A program made the position numbers and the translations under genes. Below, piece by piece: positions 47,874 through 57,871 of a DNA stretch of 64,000 nt (positions within the stretch are counted from its first letter, which is position 1; every line of letters starts with the position of its first letter). Below the pieces are notes generated by a model. The model searched no databases, had not been told where the DNA came from, and saw only the letters and a list, made by a program, of their open reading frames with translations. Source of the DNA: Flectonema sp. DT1601 (taxonomy: Eukaryota > Euglenozoa > Diplonemea > Diplonemida > Diplonemidae); the NCBI GenBank assembly GCA_964019425.1, contig OZ025808.1:186001-250000 (forward strand), written 5' to 3'.

Positions 47874-48857
47874 CTAGGCGTACATTTGATTTGACTGCTG
47901 CTCTTCGAACACAGTAGCCACCATGCACTCAATATCACGGAATTCATCAGGGCAACGATCCGGTCTCATTCCGATAAACTGGGGAAACCTAGGGACACCC
48001 TTGTCAGTCATACCTTGATGCTTCACAGTCACAACCTTACCAATGAACAGGCTGGCATCTGCTGCGCGATCTTGATCTGAAAGTCCAACTCCACATTCAA
48101 ATGTGACTCCACTCATTAAAACACATCTCAAGGCTCCAATTAGTCCCTCGTGTTTACCCAATCCCAGTGCTATGTCAAATACTAAGGCTTCATCATCATT
48201 CATTTCTTTGACCTTTAACAGTTCATGTGATCTCCCATCGACATATAAACTTTCTGGGTTTCGAAGCATCAAGCCTTCTCCCATGCGTCCAAGGACGTTC
48301 TGAAGCATGACGTCAACTTTTTTCATTGCCAAGGCTGGATTAATTGGTAGCCTAGAAGTCTTAACAACGTCAACAAATAAAACATCTCTGCGGCTGTATT
48401 TGATCTTTTCTCCAACGTTTGCTAACGCTTGCATTCTTTTAATTGCTGTAGTGTCTTTCATTGTTTTACCTCTTAGGATTGGAGGAATATCAAAGACGTG
48501 GAACTTAACATCACCAAAGGGAGTCTTCCAGTTGACATTCTTGTTGTCAATCTTCCCAACAGCAGACATCGTTTGTTGAAAGTAGTCGCGTCTGATGAAT
48601 AGTTCTCCATCAGCTTTTCCACCTGGGAAAAAATAATCCATTTCTTGTTTGAATCCAATTGGAACCGGGATCTTTGATCCATTCCTAGTTTGCAATTTAT
48701 TTTTCCACCAAAATGCTCTGACTCCGTCTAATTTCTCACTGACGAACCACCCACTAATCTCATCACTTTTCTTATACGGATGTGCCAACATCACGGGAGG
48801 TGCAGGTCCGCTGATTGTAAAACATCTCCTCTGAATTCTGCATATAAATAATTTCAT
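47874..48857 (-). CDS. Small ATP-dependent DNA ligase, probably mitochondrial
   Basis: A 327-residue minimal DNA ligase that joins 3'-OH and 5'-phosphate ends with ATP. Motif I, SEKLDGVRAFW, places the adenylated lysine at K42. DGELF (motif III), EGLMLRNPE (motif IV) and ELLKVKEM (motif V) follow in order, then a short OB-fold region (GVGLSDQDRAADASLFIGKVVTVKHQG). There is no N-terminal DNA-binding domain. The size and pattern resemble bacterial and viral minimal ligases and kinetoplastid mitochondrial LIG k-type enzymes. The first 17 residues (MKLFICRIQRRCFTISG) are basic, hydrophobic and lack acids, as expected of a mitochondrial presequence. The frame is uninterrupted and the ATG follows a CAG by about 33 bases. 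Confidence 0.92.
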   Translation of the reverse strand: MKLFICRIQRRCFTISGPAPPVMLAHPYKKSDEISGWFVSEKLDGVRAFWWKNKLQTRNGSKIPVPIGFKQEMDYFFPGGKADGELFIRRDYFQQTMSAVGKIDNKNVNWKTPFGDVKFHVFDIPPILRGKTMKDTTAIKRMQALANVGEKIKYSRRDVLFVDVVKTSRLPINPALAMKKVDVMLQNVLGRMGEGLMLRNPESLYVDGRSHELLKVKEMNDDEALVFDIALGLGKHEGLIGALRCVLMSGVTFECGVGLSDQDRAADASLFIGKVVTVKHQGMTDKGVPRFPQFIGMRPDRCPDEFRDIECMVATVFEEQQSNQMYA

Positions 48858-48950
48858 TTTTGTTTTTTTTTTGTTTTCTTGGAATCTGAGAGAAATTGAT
48901 AATAATCTAAAAATAACATTTACTATAAAAAAAACACTCTCCCACCAGGT

Positions 48951-49022
48951 CTGTAGAGCTGTAGATACGATATCGACTACAAAAAGCTCTATGTTAAAGG
49001 CTAGGGTTCGAATCCCGACGGT
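48951..49022 (+). ncRNA. tRNA-like structured element
   Basis: TAGAGCT (48954-48960) pairs with AGCTCTA (48985-48991), enclosing an inner GTAG/CTAC stem. This is followed by GGG-TTCGAAT-CCC (49004-49016), which matches a tRNA T-arm and the Pol III B box. I could not fold a standard acceptor or anticodon arm, so it is not a normal tRNA. It could be a decayed tRNA, a tRNA-derived repeat or an unusual small RNA. Confidence 0.35.
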
Positions 49023-49082
49023 GAATTAAATAATCACCAAGGATTCTAAAAATAAAAAAATTAATAGAGAAAGGAGGAGGGG

Positions 49083-49083
49083 G

Positions 49084-49120
<37 letters not shown>
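49083..49120 (+). repeat. Long poly(A) run
   Basis: About 35 A in a row after a G-rich stretch, directly after the tRNA-like element and upstream (plus sense) of the kelch/F-box gene's 3' end. A tRNA-like head with a long A tail is the general layout of a SINE, but no second copy is visible here. Confidence 0.85.
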
Positions 49121-49212
49121 CAGAAGCAGAAGCAGGAGTAGTTGGTTCGCTATGAATAATTATCGTGAATAAACTGGTCATTAGTATAATACAACACAAC
49201 GACTACATAATA

Positions 49213-51396
49213 TTATCTATCAGAACTAACCAAGTCAAGTTTAAACAAGCTATGACCTGTTAAAACAGCTGCAGATGTAGGTCCCAGAGCAACATGAAAT
49301 GGAGGAGAAGGAAGAGGAACAGTAAACGATTGTAATTCACTCCAAGACCACATGGTTAGATGATTTTCAACTCCGTACGTTGTAAAATGACTCGAAGTGG
49401 TACCTATCGAAGAAGTACAGACCATAGAATGTGATGTAGGGATGGCTTCCACCTGAACCGGAGTTGAGTGACGAGTATCAAACAACAACACACCCGCACT
49501 CGTTCCTAATAAAATCTTATTGTCAGATAGACGAGCCATTGAGTGCAGTTGATTTTTTAATTTAATTGGAGATGCGATTCCAGTTGTTCTGAAATCCATT
49601 AAAAACAAACTTTTTAAAGTTGCGATAATATGCTCGTTACTATTTAAGAGTAACATTTTCGAAACAATATCACAACTGGGTAGCGGTGGAATGTTAATAG
49701 ACGTCGTATCTTCACTTTGAAGATCATACCTAAATATTGCATTACTATCCAATAGAACATTAATGTGATTAGCATTCGCTATGTCACCTGCCTGATCCCA
49801 AGTGTGAGCAACAGGAATAGCAGATCCAATGTTAATGTCACTAACGTATGATTTTTTCTTTTTTCGAGAATAAAGCTGTAGTTTCGGAGTATCAATGAGC
49901 ACCAAGTCTTTGTTAAAATCTAACAACCCAGGAATAACCCTCGGAACAGTTATTTTAGTTGAACGAACCCCTGTTATCCCATCATAAATAAAGATTTCTC
50001 GATCTCTAGTCACCACTCCTATTTCATTAGTGGCATCACACGTTGCTATTTTTAGGACTTCCGGAAGATCACAAAGTTTTCCGTTATCACCAATAACAAA
50101 TAGTGACTGATGGGTTTCTTCTCCAACTATCCTGTGGGGTAAAACCGATACCTTCTTACAGGACTGAGAATTAATATTCATTTTAACTAATAATTGTTTA
50201 GCTCCTCGACTAGTGTTATCATTACCCTCAGACAGTCGTTTAATAGTTCGCAGGCTGCTTTCAAGTTTGCAATATGTTTGCATCGCTGATGGGGTTAGAG
50301 CGTACCGTAGAGCTTTCGCAGTGAACTTTTGAAGTTTCGGAGTCCAAACTACATCGGAGACGGAGAGGCATCGGATTTCAGAGCATGTCTGAGATATGTT
50401 TAGGATATCAAAGTCTGTTAAATAATCAAATATTAGAAACCAGATTTCACTCATCATCCCAACAACATTACCCTCCACCTTGGCAGGAATATCGAGAACA
50501 GAAACAGCATAGCTCTCAGTTAAGCTCAATTGGTATATAAATCCATCACAACAAACTATGTCACCGCTGCCTGGGGATGATTTATTTTTTGAAAAATTTG
50601 CGACATGTCCACACAGCTGAGTTGTAAGATCTAGAACAAGACTCTTACTTGAACCAACACAAAGAATGGTATCATTAAACATCGGGATTAATGAAATATT
50701 ATTAACTCTCGTTGGCACACATATCTCTCTCCAGGTCATGCTGGGGTAGTGAAGTAGGTGAATGTCGTGTAAAGGTTTGCCATGACAAACACCACCAGCG
50801 ATTACCAGAGTTTCCATTTTGGTGTTAAAAGTAGCCGAGTGAGCAGATCTCACTGATGGAGAAACACCACTACTTACCATCAGTGGTGTTATGTTTGGTT
50901 GTGTGTTTTTAAGAATTGGAAACGAAGGAATCTGCAACAAGTACAGACCAGTTCTAAACTTATGCTTTGATACCCGACCTCCGAACACTACACAACTCCT
51001 CTGGGATATTGCGGTAGCTGTGTGGCCGTAACATTGATAAGGTTGTGGAAGTTGGTAATTATTAAAAGTGCTTCCCTTACCTGTTTCAGGTCTCCAGGCG
51101 AAGGTTGACGATGATAACTTAATACTGTCATGAATACTAGTTCCATTTAATCTTCCACCTATTACAACAACAGCATTATTCATCCAGGTACAACTACAGT
51201 CAGCAACGCCTTGTGGTCCTTCAATTAGTGTTGTCCATTGCTCACTTTCATCATCCCACGTTCGTAATTTGCTTGTTGTATTTCCAGATACTGATCCTCC
51301 GTAAAGATAAATAGATGTTCCATCAGTGCAGCTTCCACCACAGACCACTCCAGTTCCCTTACCCGTCGTAAACCATTTACCAGTCTGTGCTGTCAT
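49213..51396 (-). CDS. Kelch-repeat / F-box protein with C-terminal propeller-like region
   Basis: A 727-residue protein. The start chosen is the ATG at 51396, 11 bases after TTCACCAG; the open frame upstream is T-rich noise. Residues about 8-275 are kelch-type blades (IYLYGGSVSGN, VVVIGGRLNGTSIHD, SCVVFGGRVSKH, TLVIAGGVCHGKPLHDI). About 314-358 form an F-box (MMSEIWFLIFDYLTDFDILNISQTCSEIRCLS), which in other proteins binds Skp1 in SCF ubiquitin ligases. The rest (about 430-727) has repeating beta-strand segments (LLGTSAGVLLFDTRH, HFTTYGVENHLTMWSW) like a WD40 or similar propeller. The implied role is substrate recognition for ubiquitination with two propellers flanking an F-box. The substrate is unknown. 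Confidence 0.85.
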   Translation of the reverse strand: MTAQTGKWFTTGKGTGVVCGGSCTDGTSIYLYGGSVSGNTTSKLRTWDDESEQWTTLIEGPQGVADCSCTWMNNAVVVIGGRLNGTSIHDSIKLSSSTFAWRPETGKGSTFNNYQLPQPYQCYGHTATAISQRSCVVFGGRVSKHKFRTGLYLLQIPSFPILKNTQPNITPLMVSSGVSPSVRSAHSATFNTKMETLVIAGGVCHGKPLHDIHLLHYPSMTWREICVPTRVNNISLIPMFNDTILCVGSSKSLVLDLTTQLCGHVANFSKNKSSPGSGDIVCCDGFIYQLSLTESYAVSVLDIPAKVEGNVVGMMSEIWFLIFDYLTDFDILNISQTCSEIRCLSVSDVVWTPKLQKFTAKALRYALTPSAMQTYCKLESSLRTIKRLSEGNDNTSRGAKQLLVKMNINSQSCKKVSVLPHRIVGEETHQSLFVIGDNGKLCDLPEVLKIATCDATNEIGVVTRDREIFIYDGITGVRSTKITVPRVIPGLLDFNKDLVLIDTPKLQLYSRKKKKSYVSDINIGSAIPVAHTWDQAGDIANANHINVLLDSNAIFRYDLQSEDTTSINIPPLPSCDIVSKMLLLNSNEHIIATLKSLFLMDFRTTGIASPIKLKNQLHSMARLSDNKILLGTSAGVLLFDTRHSTPVQVEAIPTSHSMVCTSSIGTTSSHFTTYGVENHLTMWSWSELQSFTVPLPSPPFHVALGPTSAAVLTGHSLFKLDLVSSDR

Positions 51397-51973
51397 CTCT
51401 CTCCCAACTGGTGAATTTTTTAATAAAAATAAAAGAAACAAATAGTGTGTTATAGTATCCGTTTATGTACGACTTTAATTAGAAAGAAAGGATCATAATT
51501 AGTCTCCGCTGTGATGAATAAAATAATTTTAATATCAGAGGGTAGAGTGAAAAAAGTAAAAGAGTATTCCACTTCTTATTTTGTGTTGCATAATATTTTT
51601 TTTCCCATTACGGGGTTCGGAATGAAACAACATCAACAGAAGAACAACAACAAAAAACAAAAAAAAAAAGGAAAACGTGCCCTTTAAAAGTGCACCTAGG
51701 TTTGTTCCAAAAAAAACGTACTCATCTCTCGAAGACTATATCTTTCTATCAGCTGGCTCTATCAAAGCGTTCTAACAGAAAACTACCATAGGGTAATCAC
51801 GTAGAAGAAGAATTAAAATTAAAAAGAAAAAGGGGGCAAAAAAAAAAAAAAAAAAAAAAGAATGAAAGAAAAATTATAACTCTTTAAATTAAACAAAACG
51901 ATGTTATAATAAGAAGCCCCAGGAGCGTATTTTGGGTAACTTCTTTAATGGAAAATTTTCGTTCTTAGGAAAT

Positions 51974-52459
51974 TTACTTGTCAGCGTCCTCAGCAGCCTG
52001 TGTTTTGTGTTTTAGTGATATTGCTCTCGATTTTCACATGGAACAGCTGTATAATGAATAATAGCATACCTTTACGTGGTGCTCTCTGTAGAATCTAGCG
52101 TAGCTAGCGATGAGAACACTGAGTGTGACTGAACCAGCCTTAACAAGCTTTGCGCTCTCAGATCCAATCAGTTTATCAGTCAGAGGAGTGCAAAGCAAGA
52201 ATAAAGTACCCTTACCAGCGTATATCATCATTCTCCAAGGCTTTGCTGCTTCCTTCATCTTTGAAGGTTGCAGAGCACCGGCGTTGTACAAACCAGTAAA
52301 AAGTGAGATAATACTAGCGGCAATCATTACTCTTTTGTCCTTCAGAGAGACCTCTCCATCAAAGAGGTACGGAGCGAACACTCCTGAGAACAGGACCATT
52401 CCTCCCAACATGTGCGCCGCACGAGATAAGTAGACTGGAGCGCTAACTACCGAACTCAT
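51974..52459 (-). CDS. Small four-helix membrane protein
   Basis: A 137-residue protein. Exons are 52459-52070 and 51997-51974; the 72-base intron (GTATGC to ACACAG) keeps frame and gives the tail HHVKAAEDADK. Four hydrophobic helices are seen near residues 12-31, 44-62, 76-94 and 104-123, with basic loops (KDKRVM, KPWR). There is no signal peptide. The short acidic-lysine tail is cytosolic if helix number is four. I do not recognise the family. TMEM-like or mitochondrial/ER membrane proteins of this size are common. The ATG is 27 bases after an ATCACAG acceptor motif. Confidence 0.82.
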
Positions 52460-52914
52460 TGTTGTTGTTGTGTTTTTACGTAATTTCTGTGATAAAATAT
52501 TTATTTAAATAAAAGACGTGAATACGAAGACCACACTAATAGTAATCCTTCACTAGTTTTTGTTGCTATGGTTGCTGTAGTGAAAAATTTAAAACATAAA
52601 CAGAATTAAGAACCATTGTTTTCCTTAAGAAAAAGAAATAAAAAAGTTTCTTAAAAAAAAGGCCGCCGGTGTGCTGGAGCTGTTTTACACTGTTAGCCGC
52701 ACTGTCAATTTTTTTTTTTTTTTTTTTTCCCGTTAGCATTCTTTGCTTTTCACTATTTGGTTTCCTTCCACCAGTCCATTAGATTTTCTTTTTCTAAGCA
52801 AAACAGCAATGGGCGTTAAGACAAAACAGAATGTAGATTTACGGTGAGGGCAATTCGCCCAAAATAACAGCACCGCTAAGCCGTAAATACTCCTCAACAA
52901 CAACCTTTGTAAGG

Positions 52915-55629
52915 TTAGAAGGTATCAAAACCCATTCGCTCGTCTTTCGGTCCTTTGGAGCGTTTTCCCTTTTTGCCTTTTCCGCCTTTTTTACCTCCTT
53001 TTTTGCCTCCCTTCTTCTTAGGGTTTGACATCCGACCTCTGATTTCCATTAAATTGGAGCTGAGGTATGGATGACAGTTAACGCAACCAGTAAATTGCAT
53101 AGCACCATCAGGTAATGGTGACTTGTCTTTGAATTTAATTGACAAAGGGTTCGAATCACACTCTTCACAAGGATTCTTTGTATCAACTTTCACTTTATGC
53201 ATTCCCTTTGGTAACTTTACAATTACATTACACCAAGGAGTGTTGCATACCATTCTCCATTTAGGTTGTGCTGAGCCATCAAGATTCAAGTACCCTGGAC
53301 ACTTGTCTTCAGGACATGACGTCACTGTGTTCATTGTTGCACTAATCTCACAAGTTGGATGAGGACATTCATTACATCCCATCGTTTTAGAGTTTCCATT
53401 TGGTCCAATATTCTCAAAGGGAGGATCATTATAACACTGGTTGTTGTTATTTTAGAGTTATTTTATTATATGGTACACACCCAAAGAAACAAAAAACACA
53501 CCGCTGGACAGAGTGGAAAAGTCTTTCCATCTTGAACTACAAAGAGTAGTAATTCAAAGTTATCAAGAGGACACTTCTTATTTTCGTATTGACGGATGTG
53601 ACCATTTTGAGGCAAAGACAAGGTTTGGTCACACGACTGGCAGTACAACCTCTGAGGGCGAGATTCAATGTATTTCATGTACCTGTTTTTGTGTGTTGTT
53701 TATGTTAATTATGATGATAGAAATAATAACAAAAAAAAAAAAAAAAAAAAATCCATACCTAATGCACACACCACATCTTGATATACTGCTACCTGAATTA
53801 GCTAACGGAGAGAATGACACCTCCATAAGCTGATCCATTAGACCGATGTTGTTCTTAAAGAAGATAAATTTTTGTAAGAAAATTCGAAGAGTCCAATCGA
53901 CGACCTCGTCGATGGATGCTTTACCGTTGGCGATTTTATTTACTTCTAATTCGACATTTTGACGGACCAAAGGAAGAACAAGCTCATCATCAATCTTATG
54001 ATATCCATGTACAAGAATAATTCCTAATGTTGTTGGAATCATAACACGACCAGATCCAACTTGACAATATCCTCTCTCGCAAATATTATTAATATGAGTT
54101 GGGATTGAAGCATCTGTACCGATACCTGACTTTTCCATAAGTCCAATCAAGTCCGCTTCTGTCAGGTATCCAGGTGGTGATGTCTCCCCTCGATAGATTT
54201 CCATTTTCTGTAAGTCTAGGGACTCACCTTGTTTCATGTCGGGTAATATTTCATCTTCAACTGCTGCATGTTGAAGGATTGTAGCAAAACTGTACTTCTC
54301 ACGATCCATTTGCCTTCCAACAAGAGTAAAAGTCTCAGTCCCAATTGATATGTGAGCTTTAGTTCTAGTAAAATGCATATCCGGTGATAACGTTGCTATG
54401 AAGTGACGAGTAATGTATTCATATAAACGCCATTCATCTCCTCCAAGTTGATTCATTGAAGCAGGTCTCATTGGTGTGATCGGAGGATGGTCACCCATAT
54501 CAACACCTGACTTTGGTCTAGTCAAACCTTGTGAAAGAAGAGTATTAACGTGATCACCCCACATGCTATTATTTCTTTGATCTCTTAATGGCCCATGAAG
54601 ATCAAAACTAGCTGGATACATTGTCGATTCAGTTCTTGGGTATGATATGTAACCGGAAGTGTATAACCTTTCCGCAATTTGCATCGCATGATGAGGTCCC
54701 ATTCCAAGTACTTTGGATGCTATTTTTAATAATTCCACCGTGTTGAGTGCACCAGGTCTTGTTTTATGATCTCTTTTACTTACTACAGAAGTTACTTTAG
54801 CTTTTCCCTGACAATTCGCCATAATAAGTTTAGCAACGCCTTGGTCAAAGACGCGGTTTCGATCCCAGTCGGGGTACATGGTTACTCCATTTTTGCAAAC
54901 CGTTGGAGATATGCGATAGAAGGTTTCGGGTTTGAAATTTTGAATTTCGTCATGTCGACGAACTGTGAATCCCAAAGTCGGAGTTTGACATGGACCGTAA
55001 CTGACTACCGATGAGTCTAAGTTCCCGTACTTGCCTTGAAAATACTTCGTCTGGTATCTTGAAAATGCTATTCCTACTTTCAGATCCAACTCCTGTCTTG
55101 CTTCGACAGCGTCACTTTGATCCTTGTCTGGTTTTATTAAATTATTCATCGCTGATACTAATTCTTGTTTTGTAATAGCACTGAACTTTGCTCTCCATAT
55201 GTTGTTCCAGTCTCGTATGTTGTCTCGTACGATTGATAAGACTTCGAAACAGATATTCTCACCCTCTCTGTCACAATCTAACCAAAGTACGATATCAGTA
55301 CATCCCTTAGACTCATTGCGAAGGTGGGATACAACTCGTGCGCTTTCTGATGCTTCTTTTTTATGTGTCTTAGCATCGAAAAAAAGTGTTTCCTCATCAG
55401 TAGTAGCCCAGTTTTGATATTGTGGAGTGAAGTCCAATCCGTAAACGTGTCCTACGGTGCACGTGAATTTGAATCTTGCTTCTTGTCCTCTAAATCGACC
55501 ACTGTATTCATATATGGGACACGCTTTAGAAGTTCTGGAGTTGCGAACTGCTCTGCCGTCGGATAATATTTTCGAAATACTCTCCGCCAGAGAAGGCTTC
55601 TCGGCGACCATTAAAACGGTTCGAACCAT
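52915..55629 (-). CDS. TOP3B: DNA topoisomerase III-beta
   Basis: A type IA topoisomerase, single-strand passage on DNA and, in this subfamily, RNA. Exons are 55629-53759, 53682-53502 and 53436-52915, giving 857 aa, very close to animal TOP3B. Introns are 76 (GTATGG) and 65 bases (GTGTGT), both ending CAG. The TOPRIM domain has VAEKPSLA with Glu9 and DCDREGEN (118-125). The catalytic tyrosine is Tyr330 in YISYPRTES. GIGTDASIPTHI is also present. The C-terminus carries paired CxxC zinc motifs (CGVC, CQSC with CDQTLSLPQNG, CNEC, and later CVNC), then a KKGGKKGGKGKKGK basic tail that replaces the RGG box. The ATG is 8 bases after TTCGCAG. Confidence 0.96.
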
Positions 55630-55787
55630 TTTGATAGCTGCGAACCTTTTTTGTTGTTTTTTTAAAGGAAGAAATTAAATTAAAATAAATTTTGATTTGA
55701 TAACCGTTTGAAAAGTAATAATGTTCTAAGATGTATTCCACTCAAACACATGTAAGTTGTGTTTTTTTTTTTTTTTTTTTTTAAAAT

Positions 55788-56138
55788 TCAATTTAAACTA
55801 ACTTTATCTGTATTGCTATGAAGAACCTTAGCCCCAGGAGTCTTACCTCCCCCAATGCCAGTGTCCCAGGAATTATCTCCTCCAGAGCTGTTGGGTTGAT
55901 TATTTTTTTTTAAAGCCGTTATTTCTTGAGTTCAACCCGGAAATATAAGGCTAATCTGAATGGTTTTTTTTTTTTTTTTTTTTTTTTTCCTTTGTTTCTA
56001 ACAGTAAAAGACGTACTTTATACGCATTGGTTTTCCAGGATGGAAGGTATTGGCCCAGGCGTTAGCTCCTTCACTAGATAGTGATCCTATCTTCAGATCT
56101 GAATCAACCAATCCCATTGACAAGTTGTCAATTCCCAT
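55788..56138 (-). CDS. Small two-exon protein of 73 aa, unrecognised
   Basis: Exons 56138-56017 and 55887-55788 join across a 129-base intron (GTACGT to CAACAG) into 73 codons with a TGA. The protein starts MGIDNLSMGLVDSDLKIG, contains GANAWANTFHPGKPM, and after the junction continues NSGGDNSWDTGIGGGK with the end HSNTDKVSLN. Codon use and Gly/Asn/Trp content are unlike the surrounding AT noise, and both exon boundaries hold in frame. CCCCTAG lies 13 bases before the ATG. NTFHPG and NSWDTG look like short linear motifs in a disordered peptide. MGI at the start could also be an N-myristoylation site, but position 6 is Leu, which disfavours it. Confidence 0.7.
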
Positions 56139-57839
56139 TTTGTTTACCCCACTAGGGGGATGTGTAAATAAAACCTAATTATGTAAGAGTTAGCTTAAGA
56201 AACACAATTAACGTAATCATCAAAACACACCAACACGGGAAAGGGAAAACGTTTTCCCATTTAAACAACCACACTGAATCAAAGTGAAAAAAAAAGAAAA
56301 ACAAAGCTACGTAAAACGTTTTTATATTTTTCTCATCTCACTTTTTTTTTTCTATTTCATATTATGCAACAGTCGGTATCGCAAGCAAGCTTCTACTAGA
56401 GTATGCATGTCCGAGAGACAATACAAAGCTCTACGATATCCTTCTTCACACTTGATGCTGGATACACGAAAGACCATAATTATGCACATCCCTATTGTGC
56501 ACAGTTTCTGCAGGTTTTCTTTTTTTTTGGGGGGTGAGACTCTCATAGACGAGAATAGACGTACGCTAACCAGAAGTAAGCTAACTGCTAATTATTTTTC
56601 TCCCTTTTTTTTTTTTTTTTCCCCCTCCTTTTTTTAAATCCCGGGGAAGAAAAGTACGGTTATTTAGCGTTCTCTTGTTAGCTGGCATTCCATCTGAGAA
56701 ACTGTCCCTTTGGGTGTACGTTTTTTTTCCTGCGATAGTACTTTCTTAAGTTTAAAAGAAAAGAAGAAAAAAAATGAATAAACAAATAAATAAAGGGAAT
56801 ACACCAATAGCTAACTGTCGGAATGCTCACCAACCAAAGAAGAAATTAGTGTCCGACAAGTATTGGGTTTCACACGTAATAAGTTTTCTATTTCCTAAAG
56901 CCTGATACGGGGAGACAATTAAATTTGGTAAACTACATCTGAATGATACAGTGTCACTTAGCTTAAGCCTTTTGAAGTTACTATGATGGGAGAGTTTTTA
57001 AAGCTAAAAGTAGACTACATGTCTGTAATGACATTGATTAGTTATTTAAAAAGGAGAACAGCCCTGAAAAAAGTTCAAAGGTTCCGCTCAATACTAAATC
57101 CTATCTACAGCTTGCTATAACAGCTGTGGAAAGGTCTGAAGTGTTAAACTCATAAATACTTCAGATTTTAATAAGTTTTTTTTTGAAGTCAGAGAAGTCA
57201 AAAAAAAACCGTCGCAGGGAAAACTACTGCAATTTATAAAACAACATTTTTTTTGAAGGGGGGGATACGTTTTGGGAAAGGTTAATTTTGATTAGAATAC
57301 AAGGCTAATACGATAATACCAATTTATCCATAGTAATCACAGTATTCATTTCTGGACTGGACCAACACTAAAATAAAAAGAATTGGGTAATTCAAGACTG
57401 GTAGCCTTGATAAGTTGATGAATTGCTTGGTAAGTTGACAATAGGAAGAGAAAAAAAAATAATAAGAAGAAGAAAAGAAACGAAAAATACGTTATAGTCG
57501 ATTGATCGCAAGCGAACAAAACACAAAAACAGTTGGACTGGAGGGAAAAAGGGGAAAGGCTTTAAAAAGAAAAGAAAGTACTGAACGCGTTTCTTTGTAC
57601 AGAAGCAGCAACCTTAATCGGATTGTTTTTGCCGAATACACTCGTTTTCGCGGAAAACAGATTTCCCGCGATCAACAGGTTTTTTTAATAATAGAGACCT
57701 CACCATATTACGATTGCAAAAAAATAAAACAACCACAAGACAGGTGCGAGAGAGCGCAAAAGAGAAGACGTGCCCTGGCAAGGGAAAAAAAGAAAAGAAA
57801 ATAATAATAACAACAAACATAATAAACAGCAGTCATAAC

Positions 57840-57871
<32 letters not shown>

